A DNA stretch of 64,000 nucleotides, from assembly GCA_963732655.1 (NCBI GenBank), contig CAVTAI010000013.1, forward strand, positions 62,001 to 126,000, given 5' to 3'. Shown here piece after piece: positions 1 through 8,697 of the stretch. The notes below the pieces were generated by a model. That model worked only from the letters and a program-made list of their open reading frames with translations, ran no database searches and was not told where the DNA came from. Within the stretch, counting starts at the first letter, position 1; each line of letters starts with the position of its first letter. The position numbers and the translations under genes were made by a program. This stretch comes from CAVTWS01 sp963732655 (lineage in GTDB: Bacteria > Actinomycetota > Acidimicrobiia > Acidimicrobiales > SHLQ01).

Positions 1-19
1 AATCGAGGCACGGGCGGAT

Positions 20-1156
20 TCAAGCCGACGCCCCGCACTGGGCGAGGCGTTGACGGGCGGTGCTGTGCTGGGGGTCGGTGTCGAAGTTCGGGATGATGTG
101 TTTGCCGAACGTCTCGACCGCTTCGATGGCGACTTCGACCGGCATCGTCGTCGACAACATCCCGAACACGAGCTGGTCGGCGCCCGCGGCCCGGTAGGCC
201 TCCACGGCCCGGGCGGCGTCGTCGGGGTCGCCGATGCAGCTGAGGCCGGCGTCGGCGGCCGCTTCGAGTTGGTCGAGCGTGGGTTCGGGGATCAGCGCCG
301 GCCACTCGGGGAGGCCGTCGGGTTTGGGGAACGTGTCCAGGTACCGGAACACCAGGCTGTTCTGGTAGCCACTGGTGATGTCGGTGGCGATCGACCGGGC
401 CCGGTGGCCGTCTTCGAGGCACAACATCTGACTCGTGACCATGATGTTGTCGTTGATGTACCCACCGACCGGGTTCTGGCAGTTCTGGATCTCGGTCTTG
501 TAGGCGTCGATGAGCGGCTTGAGGGTTTCGGGCGAGCCGAGCGTGAAGCACAAGACCCCGAGCCCCAACTCCGCGGCCTTCTTGAACGTGCCGGGCGACC
601 CGGCCGCCACCCACATCGGGGGATGCGGATTCGTGAACGGTTTGGGCAGCACCTGTCGGGGCGGCGACGAGAAGAACCGGCCGTCGTAGCTGTACAGCCC
701 GTCACGCCACATCTTCGGGAGCTCGCGGACCACCTCGTCGAACATCTCCCGGGTCAGCTCCGGATCGTGGATCCCGAATCCCGCCTGCTCGGTGGTGGAC
801 GACCCGCGTCCCATGCCGAGCTCGAATCGGCCCTCGGAGAGGTGGTCGAGCACGGCGGCACGTTCAGCGATGCGCAGCGGATGGTTGACCGGCGGCGTGA
901 TGTTGAAGATGCCCGACCCGATGTGTATGCGACGTGTTCGCCCAGCGATGTAGCCGAGGAACGACTCGTTCGCCGACAGGTGCGAGTACTCGTCGAGGAA
1001 GTGGTGCTCGGTGGCCCACGTGTACTTGAACCCGGCGGTGTCGGCGGCCAGGGTCCAGTTGACCTCGTCCATGAACCGCCGGTGTTCGGCTCCGGGTCCC
1101 CACTCGTCGCGGAGGCGCTGGGGCAGGTACAGGCTGTTGAAGATTCCGAACTCCAT
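20..1156 (-). CDS. LLM class flavin/F420-dependent oxidoreductase
   Basis: A 378-residue luciferase-like (LLM) TIM-barrel oxidoreductase. Family members are cytosolic and use FMN or, in actinobacteria, often F420 to reduce or oxygenate small organic molecules. The protein opens with MEFGIFNSLYLP and keeps the W-x-x-E-H-H segment (WATEHHF, residues 47-53) and the GRFELGMGRG loop typical of the luciferase alpha type. The ATG at 1156 lies 8 nt after TAGGGT, so a leaderless transcript is likely. cofE ends 60 nt upstream on the same strand, which makes F420 a reasonable cofactor guess. The substrate cannot be told from sequence. Confidence 0.85.
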   Translation of the reverse strand: MEFGIFNSLYLPQRLRDEWGPGAEHRRFMDEVNWTLAADTAGFKYTWATEHHFLDEYSHLSANESFLGYIAGRTRRIHIGSGIFNITPPVNHPLRIAERAAVLDHLSEGRFELGMGRGSSTTEQAGFGIHDPELTREMFDEVVRELPKMWRDGLYSYDGRFFSSPPRQVLPKPFTNPHPPMWVAAGSPGTFKKAAELGLGVLCFTLGSPETLKPLIDAYKTEIQNCQNPVGGYINDNIMVTSQMLCLEDGHRARSIATDITSGYQNSLVFRYLDTFPKPDGLPEWPALIPEPTLDQLEAAADAGLSCIGDPDDAARAVEAYRAAGADQLVFGMLSTTMPVEVAIEAVETFGKHIIPNFDTDPQHSTARQRLAQCGASA

Positions 1157-1164
1157 GGCTGCGG

Positions 1165-1170
1165 ACCCTA
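1165..1170 (-). promoter_or_regulatory. putative -10 (TAGGGT) of a leaderless promoter
   Basis: TAGGGT read on the minus strand, 8 nt before the ATG at 1156. It matches TANNNT, the usual actinobacterial -10. No clear -35 is seen. Confidence 0.4.
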
Positions 1171-1216
1171 CCGGACACCCGTGCCCGTGGTCACACTCCG
1201 TCGCTGCGTCTCGGGA

Positions 1217-1915
1217 CTAGCGGAAGAGATCGTCGTTGGGGTGGCGGATGAGGTCGTCGGCCACGTTGCCCGCTCCCAGCCACGCCGGGTCGACACCGCG
1301 GACGATGGCGACCGGTATGCCAGACGCCTTGCCCATCACCAGCTCGGCGGCGGCCGCCAGCTCGTCGACGACGGCGACTTCGGTGACGTGCAACTCCCGC
1401 CCCAGGGCATCGGTCGTGCCCCGGAGGTCGACCACCGGGATGATGCCAGCCGAGCCGATGGCCACGTCGGTCACCCCTCGTCGCCACGGCCGACCGAAGG
1501 TGTCGGACACGATGACGGCCACCTCGACCCCGGCCCGGGCCCGCAGGCCGTCGCGGATACGGCGGGCCGACCGGTCGGAGTCGTCGGGCAACAGCGCCGC
1601 GTGGCCTCGCTCCACGTTGCTGAGGTCGATGCCGGCGTTGGCGCAGACGAAGCCGTGTTTCGTCTCGGTGATCAGCAGCTCGCCGCGGCGCCGCAGGATC
1701 CGGACGGCCTCCTGCTCGACCAACGGCTTGTGGCTCAGGGGGTCGTCGGGGTCGACGGCGACGATCTTGCCTTCGGCTTTCGAGACGATCTTCTGGGTCA
1801 CGACCACGACATCGCCGTCGCGGAGCTCGGCGGCGCCGGCGATCAATCCGGCGAGATCGGCGCCTTGCTCGATCTCGGGTAGCCCGGCGATCGGTATCAA
1901 CGAGATCGGCGTCAT
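1217..1915 (-). CDS. cofE: coenzyme F420-0:L-glutamate ligase (CofE domain only)
   Basis: Adds L-glutamate to F420-0 using GTP, the last stage of F420 synthesis. The protein is 232 residues from the ATG at 1915, which overlaps the cofD stop as ATGA. The family core GDVVVVTQKIVSKAEGK (residues 34-50) is intact. Mycobacterial FbiB is about twice this length because a C-terminal nitroreductase-like domain, which reduces dehydro-F420-0, is fused to the ligase. That domain is absent here, so the reductase must be encoded elsewhere or a different precursor is used. A longer reading from 2008 would run into cofD and is not needed. Confidence 0.92.
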   Translation of the reverse strand: MTPISLIPIAGLPEIEQGADLAGLIAGAAELRDGDVVVVTQKIVSKAEGKIVAVDPDDPLSHKPLVEQEAVRILRRRGELLITETKHGFVCANAGIDLSNVERGHAALLPDDSDRSARRIRDGLRARAGVEVAVIVSDTFGRPWRRGVTDVAIGSAGIIPVVDLRGTTDALGRELHVTEVAVVDELAAAAELVMGKASGIPVAIVRGVDPAWLGAGNVADDLIRHPNDDLFR

Positions 1916-2910
1916 CGGGTTCCCCCAGGCAGTTCGATCCCGGCCGCGGTCAACGTGGTCCGGGCGAGGGATTGGGCGATGGCCGGAGTCGACATGATGC
2001 TCGGGCACGCCACCGCATCCATACCCTCGGCCTCGATGTCGGCGAGCGCGGAACGATCGGCATCGTCCACGACGAGGACGCGGGCCATGTCCGTGTACAA
2101 CCGGGCCACGCCTCGCACCGACGCCTCGTGGCCCAGCTCAGCGAGCATGCGGTCCGCCGGGCCCTTGAGCGCCGCTCCCGCCACGATGGGGGACACGGCC
2201 ACGACGACGCCGCGGCGGCTCCGCAACGCCTCACGAACGCCGGGAACGCCGACCACCGGTCCGATGGACACGATCGGGTTGGACGGGGCGATGACCACGA
2301 CGTCGGCCTCCTCGATCGCCTCGATCACGCCGGGCGCCGGACGACTCACCGACAGGCCCCGGAAGGTGACGGCGGCGATCGGATCCTGGTGACGGCGGCG
2401 GACGAAGTAGTCCTGGAAGGCGATCTCCTCGCCGCGTGGGGCGAGGGTGACGTCGTCGCCGACTGCGGCGAGAGTGACATAGGTCTGCACGGGATCGTCG
2501 GTGACCGGGAGCATGGTGAGCTCGAGGCCGAACCCCCGAGCGATCTCGGCGGTCACGGCCGTGAGGCGGGCGCCCTCGTGCAGCCGGTGCGTGCGGTAGA
2601 GGTGGGTGCCGAGGTCGCGGTCGCCGAGCCGGAACCAGGCCGGGCCGCCGAGGCGTTCCATGGCGTCCATGGCCTGCCAGCTCTCGCCGATCAGACCCCA
2701 CCCGGTCTCCGGGTTCACCTGTCCCGACAACGTGTAGGTGACGGTGTCGAGATCAGGGCTGACGTGGAGTCCGTGGAGGATGGTGTCGTCGGCGACGTTG
2801 ACGATCGCCGTGACGTTGGTGGCGCCGACGACGGGGAGCAGGCCGGCCAGGAATCGGGCGGCACCGACCCCGCCGGCGATGACGGCGACTCGGGGTGACT
2901 CCGCGGTCAC
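1912..2910 (-). CDS. cofD: 2-phospho-L-lactate transferase (FO to F420-0)
   Basis: Transfers the phospholactyl or phosphoenolpyruvyl group to FO to make F420-0 or its dehydro form; equivalent to mycobacterial FbiA. It has 332 residues from the GTG at 2910, which overlaps the gmd stop as GTGA. The N-terminal glycine loop GGVGAARF (residues 13-20) and the family signature APSNPIVSIGPV in the second half are visible. It is coupled at both ends (gmd upstream, cofE downstream), so F420 synthesis and GDP-sugar genes probably share a transcript. A cofD-cofE pair in this order is standard for actinobacteria. Confidence 0.92.
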   Translation of the reverse strand: MTAESPRVAVIAGGVGAARFLAGLLPVVGATNVTAIVNVADDTILHGLHVSPDLDTVTYTLSGQVNPETGWGLIGESWQAMDAMERLGGPAWFRLGDRDLGTHLYRTHRLHEGARLTAVTAEIARGFGLELTMLPVTDDPVQTYVTLAAVGDDVTLAPRGEEIAFQDYFVRRRHQDPIAAVTFRGLSVSRPAPGVIEAIEEADVVVIAPSNPIVSIGPVVGVPGVREALRSRRGVVVAVSPIVAGAALKGPADRMLAELGHEASVRGVARLYTDMARVLVVDDADRSALADIEAEGMDAVACPSIMSTPAIAQSLARTTLTAAGIELPGGTR

Positions 2911-3887
2911 GACAGGGCGCGCAGCTTGCCGGTGAGCAGGTCGATGTCGGCGTCGACCATCTTGCGAACGAGTTGCTCGAACGAGGTGTGAGGGCGCCAG
3001 CCCAGGCGTTCGGTCGCCTTGGTGTGGTCGCCGACGAGCAGGTCGACTTCGGCCGGGCGGAAGAACTTCTCGTCGATGACGACGTAGCGCTCCCAGTCGA
3101 GCCCGACGTGATCGAAGGCCAGCTGGCAGAACTCTCGTACCGAGTGGGTCTCGCCGGTGCACACGACGTAGTCGTCGGGCTGGTCCTGCTCCATCATCAG
3201 CCACATGGCCTCGACGTAGTCGCCGGCGAATCCCCAATCGCGCTGGGCGTCGAGGTTGCCGAGCCGGAGCTCAGTCGCCCGACCGAGCTTGATCTGGGCC
3301 ACGGCGTGGCTGATCTTGCGCGTGACGAACTCCATGCCGCGGCGGGGCGACTCGTGGTTGAACAACATGCCTGAGGAAGCATGGAGGTCGTACGACTCGC
3401 GGTAGTTGACGGTGATCCAGTGCCCGTACACCTTGGCGACGCCATACGGGCTGCGGGGGTGGAACGGTGTGGTCTCCACCTGTGGCACCTCTCGGACCTT
3501 GCCGAACATCTCCGAGCTCGACGCTTGGTAGAAACGGATCTCGGGGTCGACGATGCGGATGGCGTCGAGCAGGCGGGTCACGCCCAGCGCGGTGGTCTCG
3601 CCGGTCAGTACCGGCTGGCCGAAGCTGGTCTGGACGAACGACTGGGCGGCCAGGTTGTAGACGTGGTGGGGGCGGTGCTCCCGCAGGGCGTCGATCATCG
3701 ACACCTGGTCGAGGAGGTCGCCCGGTATGAAGGTGATGCGATCCTGGATGTGGGCGATGCGTTCGAAGTTGACGGTGCTCGAACGCCTCACCATGCCGGT
3801 CACCTCGACGCCCTGGGCGAGCAGCAACTCGGCGAGATAGGAGCCGTCCTGCCCCGTGATGCCCGTGATGAAGGCTCGCGTGGTCAT
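2907..3887 (-). CDS. gmd: GDP-mannose 4,6-dehydratase
   Basis: Converts GDP-D-mannose to GDP-4-dehydro-6-deoxy-D-mannose, the branch point to GDP-rhamnose, GDP-fucose and related sugars. It is a 326-residue extended short-chain dehydrogenase with the NAD(P) loop GITGQDG (residues 9-15), the SSSEMFG segment and the catalytic YGVAK. The ATG at 3887 overlaps the stop of the upstream epimerase by one base (TGATG), which fixes the start; the longer reading from 3989 would lie inside that gene. Its partner enzyme is the adjacent reductase-like gene. The product probably feeds the glycosyltransferases of the window. Confidence 0.93.
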   Translation of the reverse strand: MTTRAFITGITGQDGSYLAELLLAQGVEVTGMVRRSSTVNFERIAHIQDRITFIPGDLLDQVSMIDALREHRPHHVYNLAAQSFVQTSFGQPVLTGETTALGVTRLLDAIRIVDPEIRFYQASSSEMFGKVREVPQVETTPFHPRSPYGVAKVYGHWITVNYRESYDLHASSGMLFNHESPRRGMEFVTRKISHAVAQIKLGRATELRLGNLDAQRDWGFAGDYVEAMWLMMEQDQPDDYVVCTGETHSVREFCQLAFDHVGLDWERYVVIDEKFFRPAEVDLLVGDHTKATERLGWRPHTSFEQLVRKMVDADIDLLTGKLRALS

Positions 3888-4932
3888 CAGGTGGGGGAAC
3901 CTCCGAGGTCGTGGACGGCGGCCGCACGAGTGCGGCAGTCGTCGAGCAGGTCCGTCAGCGTACGGTCCAGGGGAATCTCCGGTCGCCACCCGGTGGCCGA
4001 GACCAGTTTGGTGTTGTCACCACGCAATACCGGAAGGTCGACGGGCCGTTGGACGTCGGGATCGGGCCTCAGGTGCATGGGTCGGGTGGCGAGGGCGACG
4101 AGGCGGGCAGCCAGCTCTCGAATGGAGACGTCGGTGCCGGTGCACACGTTGTACGCCTCGCCGGGCGTGCCGTGCTCGGCGAGCAAACGGTAGGCGCGCA
4201 CGACGTCGCGGACGTCGGTGAAGTCGCGTCGTGGTTCGAGGTTGCCGACGCGGATCTGGTCCTCGCCGGATCGCTCGTTGGCGGCGATCTGCGCGGCGAC
4301 GGCCGGCGCGACGAACTGGGGACTCTGGCCGGGGCCGAGGTGGTTGAACGAACGAATCCGGAGGACGCCGAGGCCGTAGCCGAGGTACGCCTGCAGGCAC
4401 ACCATGTCGGCGGCGGCCTTGCTGGCCGCGTAGGGGCTGACCGGCCGGAGCGGTGCCGACTCGGACAGGGGGAGGTCGTCAGAGCCGACCAGACCGTAGA
4501 TGTCGGCGCTGGTCACCGAGAGCACACGGGCGACGGACGCCGCCCGGGCCGCTTCGAGCACCGATCGGGTTCCGTCGAGGTTGATGGCGAACGTCTCGTC
4601 GGCGGCGGTCCAGCTCCGCCCGACATCGCTCTGGGCGGCCAGGTGGTACACGACATCCGGGCGGGCCTGCCGTATGAACTCGGCCAGGGCCGGACGATCG
4701 GTGATGTCGGGCCGCCGGGGCGGCGGTGGCTGGGTCCGCCGGGGCGGCGGTCGGTGTCGTCGGGTCCGCCGGGGCGGCGGTCGGTGTCGTCGGGTCCGCC
4801 GGGGCGGCGGTCGGTGTCGTCGGGTCCGCCGGGGCGGCGGTCGGTGGCCGTCACGTCGTCGCCGGCCTCGAGGAGGTGTTTGACCAGGTGGCGTCCGACG
4901 AAACCCTGGGCGCCCGTTACCAGGGCCCGCAT
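3887..4932 (-). CDS. NAD-dependent epimerase/dehydratase (GDP-4-dehydro-6-deoxymannose reductase-like), apparent frameshift near 4711
   Basis: Extended SDR-family nucleotide-sugar enzyme, likely the reductase acting after Gmd. The start (ATG at 4932) and Rossmann loop (TGAQGFVGRHL) are in one frame; the rest, from PDITDRPALAEF through the catalytic YAASK to the C terminus, is in another. Between them lies a tandem array with a 30-bp unit coding for PGGPDDTDRR. The last degenerate copy lacks one base (a T on the plus strand after 4711) compared with the unit consensus, and restoring it joins the two parts into about 348 residues. Either an assembly error or a real slippage mutation. If real, the protein as written would lose its active site. 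Confidence 0.75.
4711..4848. repeat. 30-bp in-frame tandem repeat inside the epimerase gene
   Basis: Three exact 30-bp copies (4741-4770, 4771-4800, 4801-4830) flanked by partial, degenerate copies. The unit encodes ten residues (PGGPDDTDRR on the minus strand), placed right after the NAD-binding beta-alpha unit. One copy edge carries the apparent one-base deletion. Confidence 0.9.
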
Positions 4933-5084
4933 GAGCTCCGATACCCGTGTCGAGGCGCGGGCCCGTCGATGGCGGGGGTCGTCCTTCGGTCCACGAGACG
5001 ACCCTAGCGGTCAGGTAACGTCCGAGCCGAGCCGCACCACCTCGGGAGCGCACTGCCCGCCCCGGAAGGCGGCCGGCTGAGCGA

Positions 5085-5090
5085 TAGCCT
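5085..5090 (+). promoter_or_regulatory. putative -10 (TAGCCT) of the GT2 gene
   Basis: TANNNT hexamer 9 nt before the GTG at 5100. The 167-bp interval 4933-5099 separates the divergent epimerase and GT2 genes and must hold both promoters. It also holds an imperfect hairpin of GTCGTC and GACGAC. Confidence 0.35.
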
Positions 5091-5099
5091 CCTCCGATC

Positions 5100-8000
5100 G
5101 TGGCCCCCGATTCATCTCCCCAGCCGCGCCGGGCCCCAGTGCCGTCGGTCGTGGCCGTCGTGGTGGCGCACGAGCCCGGGCCCTGGTTCGACGAGACCCT
5201 GAGCGGACTGGCCGCCCAGGATCATCCGTCGCTTCGGGTGGTCGTGGTCGACACCAGTGCCGGCGCCGTCACGGGCCGCGCCGCGGACCGCCGAGCCCGC
5301 CGTGGCGTGGCGAACGCCCGGGGACCTGCTGGCGCCACGTCGGATGTCGACGACGAGGACGACGAATACGACGACGATGAGATACGACGACGACGAATAC
5401 GACGACGATGACGAATACGACGATGACGAATACGACGACGACGAATACGACGACGACGAATACGACGATGACGACGACGCGTATGACGACGACGAGATCG
5501 ATGACGATGAGAATGGCGATGACGTCCACCGTGCGCCTGAGGGCGGCGAGGATGACGACGACCTCGTCGAGCCGGCGTTCGCCGATGCGCCCTCCGGGCC
5601 GGACGCTCCCCGCCGTGTCGACGTCGACGCGGCCGGCGTCGACGGTGGCGAGGGTCACGGTGGCGAGGGTGACGACACTGACCTCGACGACGATCTGGGC
5701 GATGAGATGGTCGATCGGCCGGGGTCCCGCACGGGTCCCGACGTCGTCGAAGATCCCGACAGCCTGGCGGCGTGGGTCCATGAGTTCTTGCCCGAGGCGG
5801 TCGTCCTCGAGGCTCCCGAGGCCGAGGGATTCGCCGAGGCCGCCAACCGTGTGCTCGGCCAGGACGCCGGTGTCGGCGCCTACTACCTGATCTGCCACGA
5901 CGACGTCGCGTTGGCTCGGACCGCTGTTTCGACGTTGGTGCGGGAGGCCGGTCAGTCCAACGCGGGCGTCGTGGGGCCGAAGATCGTCGACTGGGACGAT
6001 CCCCGACGGCTGCAGGACGTGGGCTGGGGCGTCGACAAGTTCGGGGTCGTCGATCCGATCGTCGAGCCCGGCGAACTCGACCAGGAGCAGCACGACGCCG
6101 TTCGTGACGTCTTCGCCATCCCGGCTTCATGCCTGCTCGTGCGGGCGGATCTCTTCCACGCCCTCGGTGGGTTCGACGAGGTCATGACGTTCCGGGGGGA
6201 GGACGTCGACCTGTGCTGGCGAGCCCAGGTGGCGGGCGCTCGGGTGATCGTGGCGCCGGACGCAGTCGTCCGACATCGTCACCGTCTGCTCGCTCGTCGA
6301 GAACGCGATGACACCCGAGCCACCGAGGCCCGGCACCGCCTACGGATGGTGCTGTCCAACTACACGTGGTTGCACCGCCTACGAGTCCTGCCGCAGCTCC
6401 TCGCCCTCACCGTCATCGAGACGGTCGTCGCGGTCATCACCTTGCACCCTCGCCGAGCGCGTGCGGTGTGGGGGGCGTGGACCTGGAACCTGAAGCGTGG
6501 ACCGCAGGTTCGGCGTCGGCGTCGGGCGCTCGATCAGGTTCGGCGCTTGCACGATCACGAGATCCGCCCCATGCAGGAGCGGGGGAGCGCCCAGATCAAC
6601 CGCGGGCTGCGCCGACTCTTGAAGATCGACGACGACGATGGCCTCGTCGAGAACACGCGCCGGGCCATCTCGTCGGGTCTCCACGACAGCCCGGTGCGCA
6701 ACGCCATGCTGGCTTGGGCCGTGGTGTTGGCGGTGTACCTGCTCGGGTCGCGCCACCTCGTGGGTGGGCCGCCGAACGTGGGTGAATTCGCGCCACTCCC
6801 GAACGGGGCGGGCGATCTCCTCCGCGAGTGGTGGTCTGGTTGGCGGCCGAGCGGTTTGGGGGACAGCGGCGCCACTCCGTTCGCCGAGGCCATCCTCGGT
6901 CTGGCCTCGTTGGTCACGTTCGGTGCGACGGGAGCGCTGAGAACGCTGCTGATCCTGGGGCTGATACCGATCGGCCTGCTCGGAAGCTGGCGTTTGCTCG
7001 CGCCCGCCGGGTCGCGGCGGGCCCGCGTGGGCGCCATGGCGTTGTACGCGGTGGTGCCGGTGCCACTGAACGCCATGGCACGGGCCAGCCTCACGGGGCT
7101 CGTGTGTTACGCGGCGGCGCCGTGGATCCTCGGCGCCCTCAGCCGGGCCCTGGGGGCCACGCCGTGGGGGACCGCGGGCGGCCGGGCTGGTCCCACCGCG
7201 TCGCTCTCCTGGACCCGTCTGGCCATGGGCCTGGCCGGAGTTCTCGCCCTGTCGGGAGCGATCACGCCGTACGTGGTCGTCCTGGTCGGAGTCGCCGCGG
7301 TCGGTCTGATCGCCGGGGGACTCGTCGTCGGCCACATCGGCCGGCTCCATCGGCTGGTGGTCGTGGTCATCGTCGGCACCCTCCTGGCGGTGGGGTTGCA
7401 CCTGCCCTGGGTGCTCGACGTCACCCGAAATGGTGGGGAATGGGCGACCGTCGGCGGGTCGGGATCGGTCGGCCCCGGCGACGTCGCACTCGCCGACCTG
7501 TTCCACTTCGACACGGGGCCCTTCGGCGGGTCGTGGCTGGCCTGGGCGGTGCTGGCGCCGCCGGCGTACGCGCTGCTCGTGGCCCGCGGGTGGCGGCTGG
7601 CCTGGGCGGTCCGTGGCTGGCTCGTCGCCCTGACCGCCTGGGGTCTCACCTGGGCCGGCGAATGGGGGAGTCTCGATATGCCGCTCCCGGCCTCCGAAGC
7701 GACCCTGGCCATGGCGGCCGCCGGTTTGGCCTTGGCGACGGGGATGTCGGTCGCTGCGGTGGAGGCGGACGCGGCCCGCTGGTCTGTCAACTGGCGCTCG
7801 GTGGCCGCTGCCGTCGCCGTGGTGGCGTTCGCGGGGTCGTCCAGCCTGGCCTTCGCCGCCGCGATCGAGGGTCGGTGGGAGACCCCCCGGGGCGACTTCG
7901 ACAACGCGTTCTCGCTCCTCTTCGATCGCGATCCCGCCGAAGGCTCGTTCCGGATCGTGTGGATCGGCGACCAGGACGTCCTGCCCGCGACTGGATGGCC

Positions 8001-8697
8001 CCTCCTCGGAGATCTGGCGTTCACCACGTCGGACGACGGGCCCCCTCAGTTCACGCACCGGTTCGTCGACGAATCGGATCTCGGCCTGCAGGGGTTGAGA
8101 GAGGCGTTGACGACCGCGGTCGAGGGTGACACGAACCGCCTCGGAGCGTCCTTGGCGGCCTATGGCGTGCGGTACGTGGTGCTCGTGCACCGCCTGGCTC
8201 CCGAGCCGTTCGGCGACATCGAGCGGGCCGTCCCCCGGGAAGTCGGCGACGGCCTGTCCGAGCAACTCGACCTGCAACGGCTCAATGTCAACGCCGCACT
8301 CACGGTGTACGAGAACTCGTCGTGGATTTCGGTGCGGGCCGCCTCGCCTCGACCCGAAGGCGGCGAAGCCGAGATGGTCGACGACGATGCGATCACCGTC
8401 CCCGTCCTCACCGAGGCCGCTGCCGGCCCGGCGTGGTCAGGTGTGGTCCTCGGTGATCACGACGTCTTCGTCGCCCAGAGCTACGACCCGGGCTGGCGTC
8501 TCGAGGTGGGCGGTGAGGACATCCCGGTCCAGCGGGTCGCCGACAGCCGCATGGCTTTCTCGGTCGCCGATGGCGCTGACGGTCGACTGCACTACGAGGC
8601 GACGTCGGCGAGCAAGGTGGCCCGGCTCGCCCAGCTGGGGGCATGGGTGTTCGCCGGGCTGCTGTCCATCCGGCTTCGTATGAGGAGGCGCGGATGA
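5100..8697 (+). CDS. very large membrane family 2 glycosyltransferase with Asp/Tyr-rich insertion, apparent frameshift near 5382
   Basis: About 1200 residues once a frame change is corrected. Residues 1-50 (VVAVVVAHEPGPWF...VVVVD) are the first GT-A strands in the frame starting at GTG 5100. The rest, including the GT2 motifs CHDDVAL and FRGEDVDLCWR, is in the +1 frame. The frames meet in a low-complexity stretch of DDDEY-like units (about 5343-5520), where an extra A at 5382 explains the shift. The acidic insertion of roughly 160 residues sits between strand 2 and the next helix of the GT-A fold. The second half has many hydrophobic membrane segments and ends in an extracytoplasmic domain. 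The downstream DUF5719 gene overlaps by ATGA; this pair is conserved in actinobacteria. Probably builds a cell-surface polysaccharide; acceptor unknown. Confidence 0.78.
5343..5520. repeat. low-complexity GAC/GAA/TAC array coding Asp-Glu-Tyr repeats
   Basis: Degenerate repeats of 12-15 bp coding mostly DDDEY, with about seven Tyr-separated acidic blocks followed by further Asp-rich sequence to about residue 160. A one-base irregularity at 5382 breaks the frame. Confidence 0.85.

Noticed and set aside
50..1882. A 610-codon plus-strand frame over the oxidoreductase and cofE
   Set aside because: No recognisable domain, and both minus-strand genes carry full family signatures.
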